Shown here one piece after another: positions 34,428-45,519 of a stretch of 64,000 nt of DNA; position 1 is the stretch's first letter; each line of letters begins with the position of its first letter. The stretch comes from Papaver somniferum (lineage: Eukaryota > Streptophyta > Magnoliopsida > Ranunculales > Papaveraceae). The position numbers and the translations under genes are program-made. The notes below the pieces were generated by a model. The model had not been told where the DNA came from. It worked only from the letters and a program-made list of their open reading frames with translations, and did not search any database. Where the stretch lies: assembly GCF_003573695.1 (NCBI RefSeq), contig NC_039358.1, positions 197,125,192 through 197,189,191 of the forward strand. Reading direction: 5' to 3'.

Positions 34428-35486
34428 TTCGAACCTGCTCCCTTTTTTGAGAATATTGAAGAAATGTTTGCATTTGTCCGAAGACCGGGCAATAAATCTG
34501 CCCAACGCTGCTATAGATCCATTGAGCTTCTGTACTTCCTTTAAATTTTTTGGGGACGGCATCTCTACTATGGCTTGAATCTTAGCTGGGTCTACCTCGA
34601 TGCCCCTTTTTGTTACCAGATACCCGAGGAACTTCCCCGAGGTGACACCGAAAGTACATTTCTCCGGATTCACTTTCATGTGATGTTGTCTCATTGCTTC
34701 GAAGATATTCCTCAAGTCCTGGTGGTGATCTTTACGCAGCTTGCTTTTGACGAGCATGTCGTCAACGTAGACTTCTAGGGTTCCTCCAATCCATGGCTTG
34801 AAGATAGCATCGACCATCCTTTGGTATGTTGCCCCTGCGTTTCGAAGTCCGAAAGGCATTCTAGTATAGCAATAAAGGCCATGTGGGGTGTAGAACGCTG
34901 TGTGTGGCTGATCTTCTTCTGCCAGGGCTACTTGGTTGTAGCCAGAATGTCCATCCATGAATGACAGTTCTTCATATCCTTCTACTGCTTCTACCAGCTG
35001 GTCAATGCTTGGCATGGGATAGCTGTCCTTTGGACATGCCTTGTTGAGATTAGTAAAGTCGATGCATATTCTAACCCCTCCATTTTTCTTAGGAACAATG
35101 ACCATGTTGGAGATCCAGGTAGGATACTTGACTTCCTTGATAAATCCTGCGTCTAGTAGTTTCCGAAGTTCTGTTTCTACTGCCTCATGATACTCTGGAG
35201 CTACTTTTTGTATTTTCTGCCTGAACGGGGGCGTGCCCGGTTTGATGCGTAGCTCATGTTGGATTACTTTTGGGTCAATCCCCGGCATATCTCCTAGCTT
35301 CCAGGCGAACACATCCGCGTATTCCTTAAGTAATTTGGTTAAGGAATGTTCCCTTCCTTCGTCCATTATGGTCCCGATTTTGATCATCTTCGGGTTTTCT
35401 TCCGTTCCTATGTTGATTTCTTTTACGGGCTCCACTGGTGTGAACACAGGCTTCGGGTTTCCGAGGACTGGGACGTTCTTTAATTG
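34428..35486 (-). CDS. Element D reverse transcriptase
   Basis: Same frame as gag and protease, directly after a TAG at 35487-35489. RT blocks in order: VPKKNGGVRICIDFTNLNKA, DSYPMPSIDQLVEA, LSFMDGHSGYNQ, FGLRNAGATYQRMVD, the catalytic YVDDMLVKS and FLGYLVTKRGIE. No frameshift. A TAG at 34425 ends the frame where the family usually has Trp. Role: copies element RNA into DNA in the virus-like particle. The bases after the 35487 stop are CAATTA, the leaky-stop context discussed in the findings. Confidence 0.92.
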
Positions 35487-35489
35487 CTA

Positions 35490-36584
35490 TTTAGCGTGTT
35501 TCTGTTCTTCGCTGGTTGTTGAAGTACTTGTTTCTGTGCTTAGGACATTATCATCTTTCGTCAAGCCCTTCCCTGTAGTTTCCTTGAGGAACAGGTCTAT
35601 GGCCTTCTCTTTCGCGGTTTCCTGATTTTTTACTCTTCGGATTTTTCGCTGCTCTTCTTGCTCGTTGTTGATATGATCCTGAGTGTCCTGGCACTCTCGC
35701 ATAGTGATCCGATCTCCCTTGATTTCCATTACTCCCTCAGGTGTTGGAAATCTGAGATATTGGTGGTATGTTGCCGCAACTCCTTTGAGCTTATGTATCC
35801 ATTTTCGTCCAATAATAGCGTTGTAGGGGGAAGGGGTGTCCACCACACTGAATCGGGTTTCCAGTTTCATGGGCCCTGCGTTAACCTGCAACACGATGTC
35901 TCCCAAGGGCTTCGTGGCTGCTCCATTGAATCCGTAGATGGTGTGATAAGAGGTCATTAATTGTTCATCATGGAGCTTCATCCGTTTGAATGCATCGTAA
36001 AATAGGACGTTTACGGAGCTTCCCCCGTCTATGAGGATCTTTTTGAGGTTACATCCAGCTACTGGTAGTGTTAGGACCAAGGGATCGTTATGGTCTTCCA
36101 TATCTTCTTCGATATCCTCGGCATCGAAGATGATAGGAGATTCCATCCATTCTTCGTGTTCGTCCACCATTATCCCATCGACCTTATATAATTCGCAGCG
36201 GTCTTCGAATTGCTTCCGTAACCTCTTTCCTATCTGCGTTGTAAGTGAGGGTCCTGTGGCTTCAGAACACGAGATGGTGTTGATTGTTCGGTTTCCTTCC
36301 GGAAGTTGGACTGGTTTGGTTCGCTTGGATCTGTCCTCGGTAACATCCTTTCGTACGTAATGTTTGAGCTCTCCCGCATCAATTAATTTTTGGATCATTA
36401 TTTTAAGGTTCTTGCACTTTTCGGTCTGATGTCCGTTGAAACAATGATATTCACAGTAATCTTTAGACTTCTCGGATCTCGGGGGCTGCTTTCCCTTAGA
36501 CCATGGCCACTCCAAGTTTTCCCTCCCTTTGATCTCTCGTAGGATACGAGCATAGCTAGCGTTGAGTTTCGTGTAAACTTGATC
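35490..36584 (-). CDS. Element D nucleocapsid and aspartic protease
   Basis: Continuous frame between a TAA (36585-36587) and a TAG (35487-35489). It contains a nucleocapsid zinc knuckle of the C-x2-H form (CEYHCFNGHQTEKC), an acidic spacer and the protease: active site LIDGGSSVNVLFYDAF, then SVVDTPSPYNAIIGRKWIH. The C-terminal tail is Glu/Thr/Ser-rich. Role: RNA binding and polyprotein processing. The D-G-G-S active site is a form seen in plant Gypsy elements and appears intact. Confidence 0.88.
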
Positions 36585-36587
36585 TTA

Positions 36588-38081
36588 GAATTTTCGGTCA
36601 CCTGCTCTTCGTTCATCCCTTCGTTCCTTCCTATCTTCGTGAGGTCTCTCCCCTGAGCAACTCCTTTTGGCCCCATTGGTTTGTTCCGCTGAATTGGTGC
36701 GGTTATACCTCTGCGGATATGCCCTCGGGTTTTCCCGTTGAATTTCTTCAAGTCGAGCGTTCTCTTCGATAATTATTCGAAGATCCGCCTCTGTCTTAGG
36801 CACGCTCCCATGAATTTCAACAAATAGGGGACTCATTCGGTCTAAGCCCCATTTGTAGCAATTGATGCTTACCACTGGGTCCACGCTCCCTATGGCTTGG
36901 CAGATCTTGTGCCATCTGTTAGTGTACTCCCTCGTGGTTTCCTTGTAGCCAATCGCTAGTGAAAAGAGCTTATCCATTCCGGTGTTTACAGTCTTGTTGT
37001 ACATGTACGTTCTTAAGAATTTCTCTGCGAGTTGGTCGTATGAGTGGATGGAGTTTGGTGGCAGATTATCGAACCATGATAACGCCGATCCCTTCAGGCT
37101 TGACGGGAAGTATCTGCAGAGTACGGCGTCGTTCTGACCCCATCTAGCTAAGACACGGTTGTAGTACCGAATATGTGCAGCAGGGTCACTGGATCCATCA
37201 TAGCATTCGAACGTTGGGACAGGGCATTTCAGTGGAATAGGGGTGTTGGCCAAGCGATGAGTTAAGGGCGTGGAGTTAGCTTCTCTCATGACCTCTTCTA
37301 ACCTCCCCCCGCCTTGTTTATTTTTTAATTGCCTGATCTCGGCCATCATCTCATCTCGTAGTTCTTCCATTGCGAGGTGGTGCCCTAAATTCTTCTGCTC
37401 GTTACCGTCTGACTCTCCATCGTCATAATCCGGGTCGGATACGCTACTTCCCCTTTTCGCGTCTTCATTAGCCGCTATGACGACTCTACAGTTTCGGTTT
37501 GGCTCTGGTGCTTTGGAGTTTGCTTCATCAAGTTGTTGGCTGGTCTTCGTGCTTAGAGCAATCCGCTCCTTTAAATCTTGATTTTCTCTGGCCAACAGGG
37601 CTACAGCATCTGCGTAAACCTGCTGGCTCTTCTTCAGTTCCTCAAGCTCAGCCATCAGTCGATGTGATTGGTTGGACCCCTGATTGGGAGTCCCAGCGCG
37701 TGCTACTACAGCCATGGTGCCGCCCTCCTCCACGGTCTGCACTAAAGGTGGCAGGGGTTCAGCTTCGGTTGCTGGAATTTCCAAATTGGGGTGAGTGCCC
37801 CTCTGCGGTGCTAGAGCCGCCGGTATGGTTTGATTTTGATCATTTGTTGGTGGCATTCCAAAAGTTAGAAGGTGCACGGGTTGGAATGTTCTGGATTCAT
37901 CCACCCTTTCTCTTGGTTGATTAAGTTGATTCATGGCGCAAGTATTGCTAGCCTCTGCAGCCTTCGGGACTACCGCAGCCGCACCGTACTTTGTCGCTAC
38001 TGCTCTGAGAGCCGCCGCTGCAACTGAATTAGAGTTCATAGGTGAAGTGATTTCCGCAGTATCTTGCCTTTGACTGGTCAT
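36588..38081 (-). CDS. Element D gag (capsid)
   Basis: 498 codons, starts MTSQRQDTAEITSPMNSNSV about 560 bp after the 5' LTR. Ala/Pro-rich N-terminus, a short coiled coil (RLMAELEELKKSQQ), then the retrotransposon gag core with LARWGQNDAVLCRYFPSS, LSWFDNLPPNSIHSYDQLAE and the conserved Trp/Cys region TNRWHKICQAIG. It ends at an in-frame TAA after ...RRAGDRKF; the frame continues into the nucleocapsid. Role: forms the virus-like particle. Confidence 0.9.
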
Positions 38082-38619
38082 TTTAGCTTTATCTCCTTTC
38101 TGCTTGTTTCGGGTGATGACTGGGGTTGTCCTGGGTGTTTATTTTGACAAAGCTTTGGATTTTCCTGCTTCCTGCGTCTTTTCCATCACGTTTCCTTTTG
38201 TTGACAATGAAATCTCGCCGAAACTCGCCTTCTTTACTCACAATACGTTCTTTCTGCATAAGGCATTTCAAACAAAAAACGGGAATATCCGCGTGAAGAG
38301 GGTTAGTTGGCGAAATACATTCTTCCAGGAGAGGATTAATACACGCAAGTTACAATACACGGGTTAAAGTTTTATTAAAGGAGATCCTTAGTATAAAAAC
38401 TACGAAAAAACCCCCAGAGAGACGGGTTCGCACGAGATCTAAAGAAAATCGTAAATCCGCAGATTAGAACAATAAATCTTATCGAAGATAAAAGGTGGGT
38501 TTTTGAATACAATACAGTTAACAAATGATCTATACGGTCTGAGCTGATAAATCAGAGCAATCATATGCCAATTTAAAATGAAATCACAGGACAAGATAAA
38601 CCTTTTACCGGGACGAAGT

Positions 38620-38639
38620 CCCTGTTTCTAGCGCCAAAT
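38620..38639 (-). other. Primer-binding site of element D
   Basis: On the minus strand ATTTGGCGCTAGAAACAGGG directly follows the 5' LTR. It shares the TGGCGCTAGAA core with C and E. Confidence 0.7.
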
Positions 38640-39496
38640 TGTGAACACACAAACCACGAAGGGATCCGAATGCTCACAATCATTCATCATCATCTAAAGA
38701 TATTTGTGATGATGATATCCTAGTGTTGATTCCTTGGTTCAAAACCTTCGGGTTTATCATAGCCTCATCTAACAACTCCATGCGAGGCGTTTGCGCACGG
38801 GATATAAGTACAAACAAAGAAAGCAAAACGTATAAGTAAAGATCCATGGGGCTAAATAAATATAAAGTGCTGAAATGTAAACAAGACCAGGGTTTACGTG
38901 GTTCAGCACTAAGGCCTACGTCCACGAGGTTTGTTGTTTTACTATATTCTTCACGGTTACACGAATAGTCGAATGACTTTTGAGTTTACATGTTTCTCTC
39001 TTCTAAATGATTAACTTACACTTTCAATCTCTCTCTCTCTCCTTCCCTTCCTGATTTTTCCGATCCCCTTTCCTCTTGGTGGAGACGGGGTATTTATAAG
39101 GTTAGAATGTGGGACCCAGCTCTGAAGGCCGTTGGAACCTTATCTTCTTGTGTCCTTGCGTCTATCACGCAGAGGTCTGTGTTTGCCCCTTGATCCCGCA
39201 GAGGCATCCTCGCTCGTTCCACAGGTTGATCGACACGTACACTGCTCAGAGTGTTTAATGTGGGTAGTTGAGGGGTCTGCTCGTGTCAGACAAGTGTCTT
39301 CTGCCCCTGTCACGTCCGTGTCAGCTAACTTTCTCTCCACCGTTGATCTTAGCTTCTCTTTTGGGGATGAGATAAAGTAACTCCTCGGGGTTTATTTGGT
39401 GTTTCGTAGCGCATCATGTTTTGATGTTTTGGCCTGCATGCTTTCCACGTATCTTTTTATATACACGTGTCTGATAGTGAGATATATGTGTACACA
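38640..39496 (-). repeat. 5' LTR of element D
   Basis: 857 bp partner of 26019-26877. TATA box on the minus strand, TATAAATA, at 39091-39098. Followed on the + strand by CAATA, the right target duplication. Confidence 0.92.
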
Positions 39497-39501
39497 CAAT
39501 A

Positions 39502-39916
39502 CTTTTTTGGAAGGAGTTGTGACACTTGCGTCTTTCATTTTCTGATTTGAATGTAAGGTTGCCGAGTAAGATTCATTAAAGAAAAAAAATAAAAGTGTCT
39601 TAGTATAGCTAGATCTAATGTATAACCAAAAAGCAAAAACATCAGAGATGTTATTATAGCGATAATGCGGTGACAATCGTGCACTTGACCGCGTGATGTA
39701 TAACCTGTCATGCTGCATGGCCGGTACATTTTTAGTGTACTGTGCATTTGACTGCACTGACTTGTATTGTTGGCTCACTTCTAATAATTCCAGCGCAGAA
39801 ACATTTGATCACCACAAAAATGTGCTTAAAAATCTACATTTTAGTTCACACCCCACGCTTTATAGATTTCATTTATATACCAAAACAAATATACAAAATT
39901 TTGAGTTGTTTATGAT
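39502..39916 (+). promoter_or_regulatory. Upstream region of the receptor kinase gene
   Basis: 415 bp between element D and the receptor kinase ATG. A/T-rich. A TATA-like TTTATATACC lies at about 39869-39878, roughly 40 bp before the ATG. Element D has replaced everything farther upstream, so its LTR now sits about 420 bp from the start codon. Confidence 0.4.
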
Positions 39917-42596
39917 ATGTCATCACAAAAACAAGCAAAGGGTTGTTTCTCTAGTACCCACCAAATTATCTTATTCAATTTCATTTTCATATCTTACTAT
40001 GATCAAATAATAACTGCACACGCTCTTCAGCAACGTACTCCAGTGTACTTATCTTCGACATTTTGTTTAGGTAGGAATTACACAGCCAATAGTACATATC
40101 AAACCAATCTCAATCTCTTACTCTCATCTCTCTCAACTACATTCACAAACAACACAATTTCTCAATATGGTTACCGTAACATTACAATCGGAAGAAACCC
40201 AAATACTGCTTATGGATCGTTACACTGTCAAGAGGATATTGAACCAGCGATATGTTCAGTATACGTTCAGACTGCAACTGAAAGAGTAATGCGAGAGTGT
40301 CCAAATACAAAAACAGCTATCGGGTTCTACAACGGATGTATTTTAAGGTATTCAGATGAGAATTACTTCTCAATCTTGAATGAAGAACCATCATCTGTTA
40401 TAAAGTATTTAAACAATAGCATCATCGCAAACCAAGTTCAGTATATGGACACCGTAACTAGATTACTAGATGAATTAGTAATTGAAGCTGGTAGCAATAC
40501 TTCTTCCAATAGTCCTTTATATGCTACTGGTTCAGCAAATTACACAAGATTTAATCAAGTTTATGCAACGGTTCGGTGTACACCAGATTTGACACCAAGG
40601 CTCTGTTGTAAATGTCTAAGATCAGCTCTTCAGAGATTACCTTATGATGCACAAGGGGCAAGAGTTCTATTTCCAAGTTGTAATTTCAGATTTGAGTATA
40701 AGCCTTTCTATGGGAATTATATGCATATAACTCAAGTATCTATTCAACCTCTTCAAGCATCACCTCCAACTCTTCAAGCGTCATGGAGTAAAACTAATTG
40801 TAAGTACTTTAAGCCAAGTATTAGCTTGTTTTCCATGTTGTTCTCGGAAGAAAATATTTTCAAATTGATAATTTACTTCGTAATTGCATATGTAGCGAAT
40901 AGGAAGGATTCAACAAAGCTTGTTACTAGCATCACCGTTCCATTGGTAGCTGCAGTACTACTATCCTACATTGCTGTTTGGTGGTTTTGTTTCCATAAGA
41001 GAAAGAAGATAAATAACAACTATTTTGGTAAGTAGTGTAAAAGGATTATTGTCCCCCATTGCTAATATCGTCATAATGAACTTAAAATAAAATACTCCCT
41101 CTGTTTCTGGAAAAGAGTTAATATCACTTTTACCCAAACACTTGATATATTATTTATAATCTCTATCACTTTCTATATGCATGATCTATATCAAATCCTT
41201 ACTTGTCATGGTTTCTGACAGATAAGAATCCAGATATTCAAAGTGCAGAATTATTACTATTCAACTTCAATATTTTAAGTGCAGCAACAAATAACTTCTC
41301 CGAGGATAATAAGTTGGGAGAAGGTGGATTTGGCCCTGTTTATAAGGTGCATATATTTTAATACTTGCAAAGATTCTGATTTAAGAGCTGAATTCTAACT
41401 TGCTATTAGCGTCTTGAGGGTGTATTATCTGATGGACAAGAAATAGCTGTGAAAAGACTTTGTAAGAACTCAGGTCAAGGTGATCCGGAGTTTAAGAATG
41501 AAGTGTTGTTGTTAGCTAAAATTCAACACAGGAATCTTGTAAGATTAATTGGTTTTTGTTTACATGGACAAGAGAAACTACTTGTGTATGAGTTGATGCA
41601 TGCCAGTCTCAACCAATTCATATTCGGTATGTATGTGTGCGTTTTTCTTTTTATTGGTGAAAATATATGTGCATTGCTTGAGAAATATGGGTGCACTGTA
41701 ACTTTTTACAAATTAATATAAATGTCTGTAGATACTGTGAAACGAAACCTGTTAGATTGGGGAAAACGATACAAGATCGTTGGAGAAATTGCTAGAGGTC
41801 TTCTTTATCTTCATGAGGATTCTCGACTCAGGATAATTCACCTAGATCTCAAAACTAGCAATATATTATTAGACGAAGATATGATTCCAAAGATTTCAGA
41901 CTTTGGAATGGCAAAGCTTTTTGAGGTAGATCAAACTCAAGCTAATACAAGTAGAATTGCAGGAACATAGTAAGTACATATATGGAAATTCTTCAGATTA
42001 CGTAATGAATTTGGACTATCAGACTATGAAATACTTATTCATTTCATAAATGGATATTACAGTGGATATATGGCTCCAGAGTATGCACGAAACGGACATT
42101 TTTGTGTGAAATCAGATGTTTTTAGTTTCGGTGTTCTAGTTCTTGAGATTCTTAGCGGGAAGAAAATTACCTATCTTTATATGACGGATTCAGGAGATGC
42201 ACAAAATCTTCTGACTTATGTGAGTGATTTTAATTGTTTGGGTTCTCTACCTAGAATAAATTTTATCAAGTATAAGAAAAAAAAAATTAAATAACAAATG
42301 TGTTGTTGCAGACATGGATTCATTGGCAGAGAGGATCAGCTTTAGAAGTGCTTGATTCCAGTTTCAAAGATAGTTGTCCGAAAGACGAAGTAATGAGGTG
42401 TATCCACATTGCCCTATTATGTGTTCAAGACAGTATTGCTGATAGACCTACCATTGGCTCAGTCATCTTAATGCTTACTTGCAACACAATGACTCTCCCA
42501 TTACCTACACGACCTGCATATTTTGCGTCTAATCAAGCAGTGGAAGAGGCATGGAGCGTGAATCAGGCATCTGTTTCTGAATTGTATCCTCGTTGA
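39917..42596 (+). CDS. Cysteine-rich receptor-like kinase (DUF26 RLK)
   Basis: Seven exons: 39917-40799, 40896-41027, 41222-41346, 41410-41626, 41732-41969, 42063-42219, 42312-42596. All GT-AG and in frame; 678 aa. Order: hydrophobic N-terminus (about residues 17-35), two DUF26 domains, one membrane span (about 303-328), kinase. Domain 2 has C221-x8-C230-x2-C233; in domain 1 the third Cys is Tyr116. The kinase has [10 protein letters not shown], catalytic Lys in IAVKRL, a DFG motif and APEYARNG. The catalytic loop reads HLDLKTSN instead of HRDLKASN, losing the Arg before the catalytic Asp. Family role: plasma membrane receptors in stress and immune signalling. The layout is typical; the two substitutions raise doubt about full activity. 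Confidence 0.92.
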
Positions 42597-43020
42597 TAAA
42601 TACTTATGTTTATTTATGATCAAAGAAATTTATTTAGATAGGGGAAAGTCACAAAATGCTTCAACAAAACAAAGATATCTTGTACACAAAAAATTGAATT
42701 TAAACTTAGAGTTTGGTAAACAAGACAAGGGATGCAGGAGAAAAAAAAATAGACTTCACAAAATATAGGTATCAATGCCAATCTTACTATGAACTATGAA
42801 CTAAGGAGAGACGCGTGATTATGATGCATTGCACCCATCTCCTTCAAGTTCCACCTTTTGCAGCTTTAACTCCTTTCTGCCGCTGCTCCACTCTCTGCTT
42901 CATCTGTTGTTTTCCCCTTATTGTTAGCATCCTTGATCACCAGAAAATTATCAACTCCCAGTTAATGATGTTCAACAGTGTCAATATTTAGAGAGATTAG
43001 TGTTAGAATCAATAAGAACA
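42597..43020. other. Short region between convergent host genes
   Basis: 424 bp between the stop of the receptor kinase and the stop of the amino acid transporter. It must hold both 3' UTRs. No further gene seen. Confidence 0.6.
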
Positions 43021-44793
43021 TCACATTGTTCCGTTTCTGTTTACCTGTACGTTTCCTGGAACATCTTGCCTCTGGTGTGCAACGTCATATGTCGCATGAA
43101 GACCACAAAATAGATAGTACACAAGCATCACCAGTGTACAGATTCCGAATCTCACAAAAGCTTCAGTACCAAGTGATCCAATTAGAAACAAGTTTAATCC
43201 AATTGACAAAGATGGCAGCCATGGAACCAATGGAACACCCCAGACCTTTGGAAAATGCTGCTGAGGAAGAAAAATCATAATTCCAAAATTCCCAAGAACC
43301 CAAATGGGTATGGTTATCATATGTCCAATCCATCCATTAGCATTACGGCTATAATAAACTGATGTTCCAATAGATGAACCGATTATCATGAATAGAAACA
43401 AACCCAATTTGCAGCGATCAAGAGTAGAAGAGACATTCCTCCCGTTATATCGCCTAACAATCAATGCAACAGCCATTAACATGAAGATGAATAGAGTGCT
43501 GAGCGAAGAAACACTAGATAGTACATCCAAACTTGAGAACAAAGCCACACAGGCGGAACATATGGTTACTAATAAGGCTGCATAAATGGGTGTTCCTGTT
43601 TTTGGATGCACCAAAGCAAACCAAGGTGGGATCATATGGGATCGAGCAATCTGTGTGGTGTAACGTGCTTGCCCTAACCCACCTACAATTAATCCAGTAG
43701 TCATTCCCTTAAGAGCACCAGCTGCAACTAAATACTTTGCCCATTTCAGGCCCACACTTTGAAATGCAACTGAATAAGCTGCATTCACATCTATCTCATT
43801 ATATTTCTGCATCATACTTAGTGACAAAGCCATCAAACAATAAACTATAGTGATCATTGACATGGAACCGATTAACCCTATCGGTATATCCTTTTCAGGT
43901 TTCTTAGTCTCTTCTGCCATAGTTGCAACCATATCAAATCCTGTGTATGCCCAAAACAGAACTGCTGCAGCTTGAAAAATACCTCCTGCTCCATATGGAG
44001 CAAAGGGAGTTAAATTATCAACACTTCCTTTCACGCAACCAGCTATTACTATAAAAACAATCAATGCAACACTAACAAGAGATGCAATCCAGTTCAGTTT
44101 CGAAGCACCTCTTGTACCGAGCATCGCAATAGTGTTGGTTATTAATAACACTACAACAGCAATTGGGTCTAACATATTATAACCTTCAGCAAAGCTACTA
44201 ATATGTATTCGCAAAGAATCAGGATTACGATTGATAATTGTAGCAAAGTACGATGTCCAGGATCTAGCTAATCCAGCAGCACCAACTACAGCTTCCAAGA
44301 GTATATTACCTGCAGCAATAAAAGCTACAAAATCTCCTAATTCAATCCTCAAATAAGAAAAAGAACCACCAGCAACCGGAACTTCCACTGCGAATTCTGT
44401 ATAACAGAAAACAGATAACAAAGCTGAGAGACCTGAAATCGCATATGATATAACAATAGCAGAACCTGCATGGTTATGTGCTTCTTGTCCAGTAAGCACA
44501 AAAATGCCAGTACCAACAACAGAACCAAAGCTGAGCCACATAAGATCCCACCATGTAAGGCATCTGTGCAAGGTGTTTTCACTTTGCTTCTGCAGCACAT
44601 TGAGCTCGAAAGAATCGGTTGAACGGTTGAGGAAACGATCTTTGAATCTTGACCCGGATTCAGTGATTGCCGTTTTGTATGTGCCCCAGTTCTGAAAAGA
44701 TTGTTCAGGAAAGAAATCAGTTTTGCTCCATCTCCAATAACTCCTTGGTTGATCAGATTCTTTCCCGGAAGCAGTTTCTTGGATTTCCTCCAT
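43021..44793 (-). CDS. Cationic amino acid transporter (APC superfamily, plant CAT family)
   Basis: Intronless, 590 aa from the ATG at 44793. The frame stays open 50 codons upstream to 44943, but MEEIQETASGKESDQ matches the short polar N-terminus usual for the family. Landmarks in order: SKTDFFPEQSFQNWGTY, LTWWDLMWLSFGSVVGTGIFVLTG (first span), SVFCYTEFAVEVPVAGGSF, FVAFIAAGNILLE, the conserved FWAYTGFDMVATMAEETKKP, GALKGMTTGLIVGGLGQARY, HPKTGTPIYAAL and VWGVPLVPWLPSLSIGLN. The end is LHATYDVAHQRQD. About 14 membrane spans are expected for the family. Role: uptake or export of Lys, Arg and related amino acids across the plasma membrane or tonoplast. It most resembles the CAT1/5/8 clade. No lesion seen; looks functional. 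Confidence 0.95.
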   Translation of the reverse strand: MEEIQETASGKESDQPRSYWRWSKTDFFPEQSFQNWGTYKTAITESGSRFKDRFLNRSTDSFELNVLQKQSENTLHRCLTWWDLMWLSFGSVVGTGIFVLTGQEAHNHAGSAIVISYAISGLSALLSVFCYTEFAVEVPVAGGSFSYLRIELGDFVAFIAAGNILLEAVVGAAGLARSWTSYFATIINRNPDSLRIHISSFAEGYNMLDPIAVVVLLITNTIAMLGTRGASKLNWIASLVSVALIVFIVIAGCVKGSVDNLTPFAPYGAGGIFQAAAVLFWAYTGFDMVATMAEETKKPEKDIPIGLIGSMSMITIVYCLMALSLSMMQKYNEIDVNAAYSVAFQSVGLKWAKYLVAAGALKGMTTGLIVGGLGQARYTTQIARSHMIPPWFALVHPKTGTPIYAALLVTICSACVALFSSLDVLSSVSSLSTLFIFMLMAVALIVRRYNGRNVSSTLDRCKLGLFLFMIIGSSIGTSVYYSRNANGWIGHMITIPIWVLGNFGIMIFLPQQHFPKVWGVPLVPWLPSLSIGLNLFLIGSLGTEAFVRFGICTLVMLVYYLFCGLHATYDVAHQRQDVPGNVQVNRNGTM

Positions 44794-45279
44794 TGTTGCA
44801 CACGATGATGGGCTGGAGCTGCAGAGGGCAGATATGTAGATAGATATTTTGGAAAATTTATCTAAGCCGTGTTTTGTGGGATTTTTTCCGTGTTTTGGGG
44901 CAACAAAAAAACCTAAGTTTGGTTGAGGAATTTCATCTAACACTTGAAGAGCACAAATTCTAAAGCCATAATGAAATTGGATTCTAATAGAACTCTAAAA
45001 ACAAAAGAAACTGGAATGACATACCACAATGGTTAACTTCTTTCGGTTCAAACTTCTGTGAATCGCATCTGGTATTTATTATGGGAATTTCATGCCTGCC
45101 CAAAGTGGGATAATCTCTGATTTCTTCAATTCCATGTACACCACATTAGGAAACCCACTGGAAATGTTTCACAGGTTTAAGCGGGTTCAAGATTGCTAGA
45201 GGGGGTTTCCAACATTGATTTGGGGTTGTACACTACAGACTATCCGGTGGCATGTTCGCCTTATAGCCCGTCATGGGTG
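44794..45279. promoter_or_regulatory. Upstream region of the amino acid transporter, no other gene
   Basis: 5' flank of the minus-strand transporter. No gene or clear promoter box that I would insist on. Confidence 0.4.
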
Positions 45280-45287
45280 TTTTGAAG

Positions 45288-45442
45288 CAGGGCGGAGCTA
45301 GCTCATTGCAGGGGTTGTGTTCCCTGCTGGGCTGTCTCCCAAGCATTTTTTTGATAACATGGGATCCAAAGCCATTTTTGCAATCTTGTCAACCTTGAAA
45401 AAGTTTTGGCTCCCCATAGCTAGATTTCTAGCTCTGCCCCTG
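45288..45442. mobile_element. Short hAT-type element
   Basis: 155 bp with ends CAGGGCGGAGCTAG and (inverted) CAGGGGCAGAGCTAG, flanked by 8-bp duplications TTTTGAAG (45280-45287) / GTTTGAAG (45443-45450), 7 of 8 identical. Confidence 0.78.
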
Positions 45443-45479
45443 GTTTGAAGTGATTTAAACTACTAGAATCATGATTGAT

Positions 45480-45510
45480 AAAAGGTTTCATTTTCCCATC
45501 AAAAAAAAAA
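45480..45510 (+). mobile_element. Possible 5'-truncated retroposon tail
   Basis: A 31-bp tract ending in a run of 10-11 A, flanked by direct repeats ATGATTGAT (45471-45479 and 45511-45519). This is what a severely truncated LINE or SINE insertion leaves, but at this size it could also be replication slippage. Confidence 0.35.
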
Positions 45511-45519
45511 ATGATTGAT

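Larger units (their letters stand above)
26019..39496 (-). mobile_element. Tat-type Gypsy retrotransposon D with reverse-strand gene
   Basis: 13,478 bp, bounded by LTRs 26019-26877 (3') and 38640-39496 (5') and imperfect 5-bp duplications CAAGA / CAATA. gag, protease, RT, RNase H, a second RNase H and integrase run in one frame on the minus strand (38081 to 32061) with four in-frame stops. The gene at 27612-31388 runs on the + strand, convergent with pol. RT followed by two RNase H regions and integrase, a TGGCGCTAGAAAC primer site and an extra gene between pol and the 3' LTR are features of the plant Tat lineage (Ogre, Retand, Grande and relatives). I count about 13 substitutions plus one CT-repeat indel between the LTRs (about 1.5%), the lowest here. 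Confidence 0.93.

Noticed and set aside
36398..36751. 117-codon minus-strand frame overlapping the end of D gag
   Set aside because: It is the wrong frame of the gag-nucleocapsid junction; the true reading continues in the gag frame after a single TAA.
41092..41130. TACTCCCTCTGTTTC in intron 2 of the receptor kinase, like a Stowaway MITE end
   Set aside because: No matching inverted end or second TA duplication found within the intron, so at most a fragment.
44794..44943. Upstream 50-codon extension of the transporter frame
   Set aside because: In frame but unlike family N-termini; the ATG at 44793 gives the expected start.
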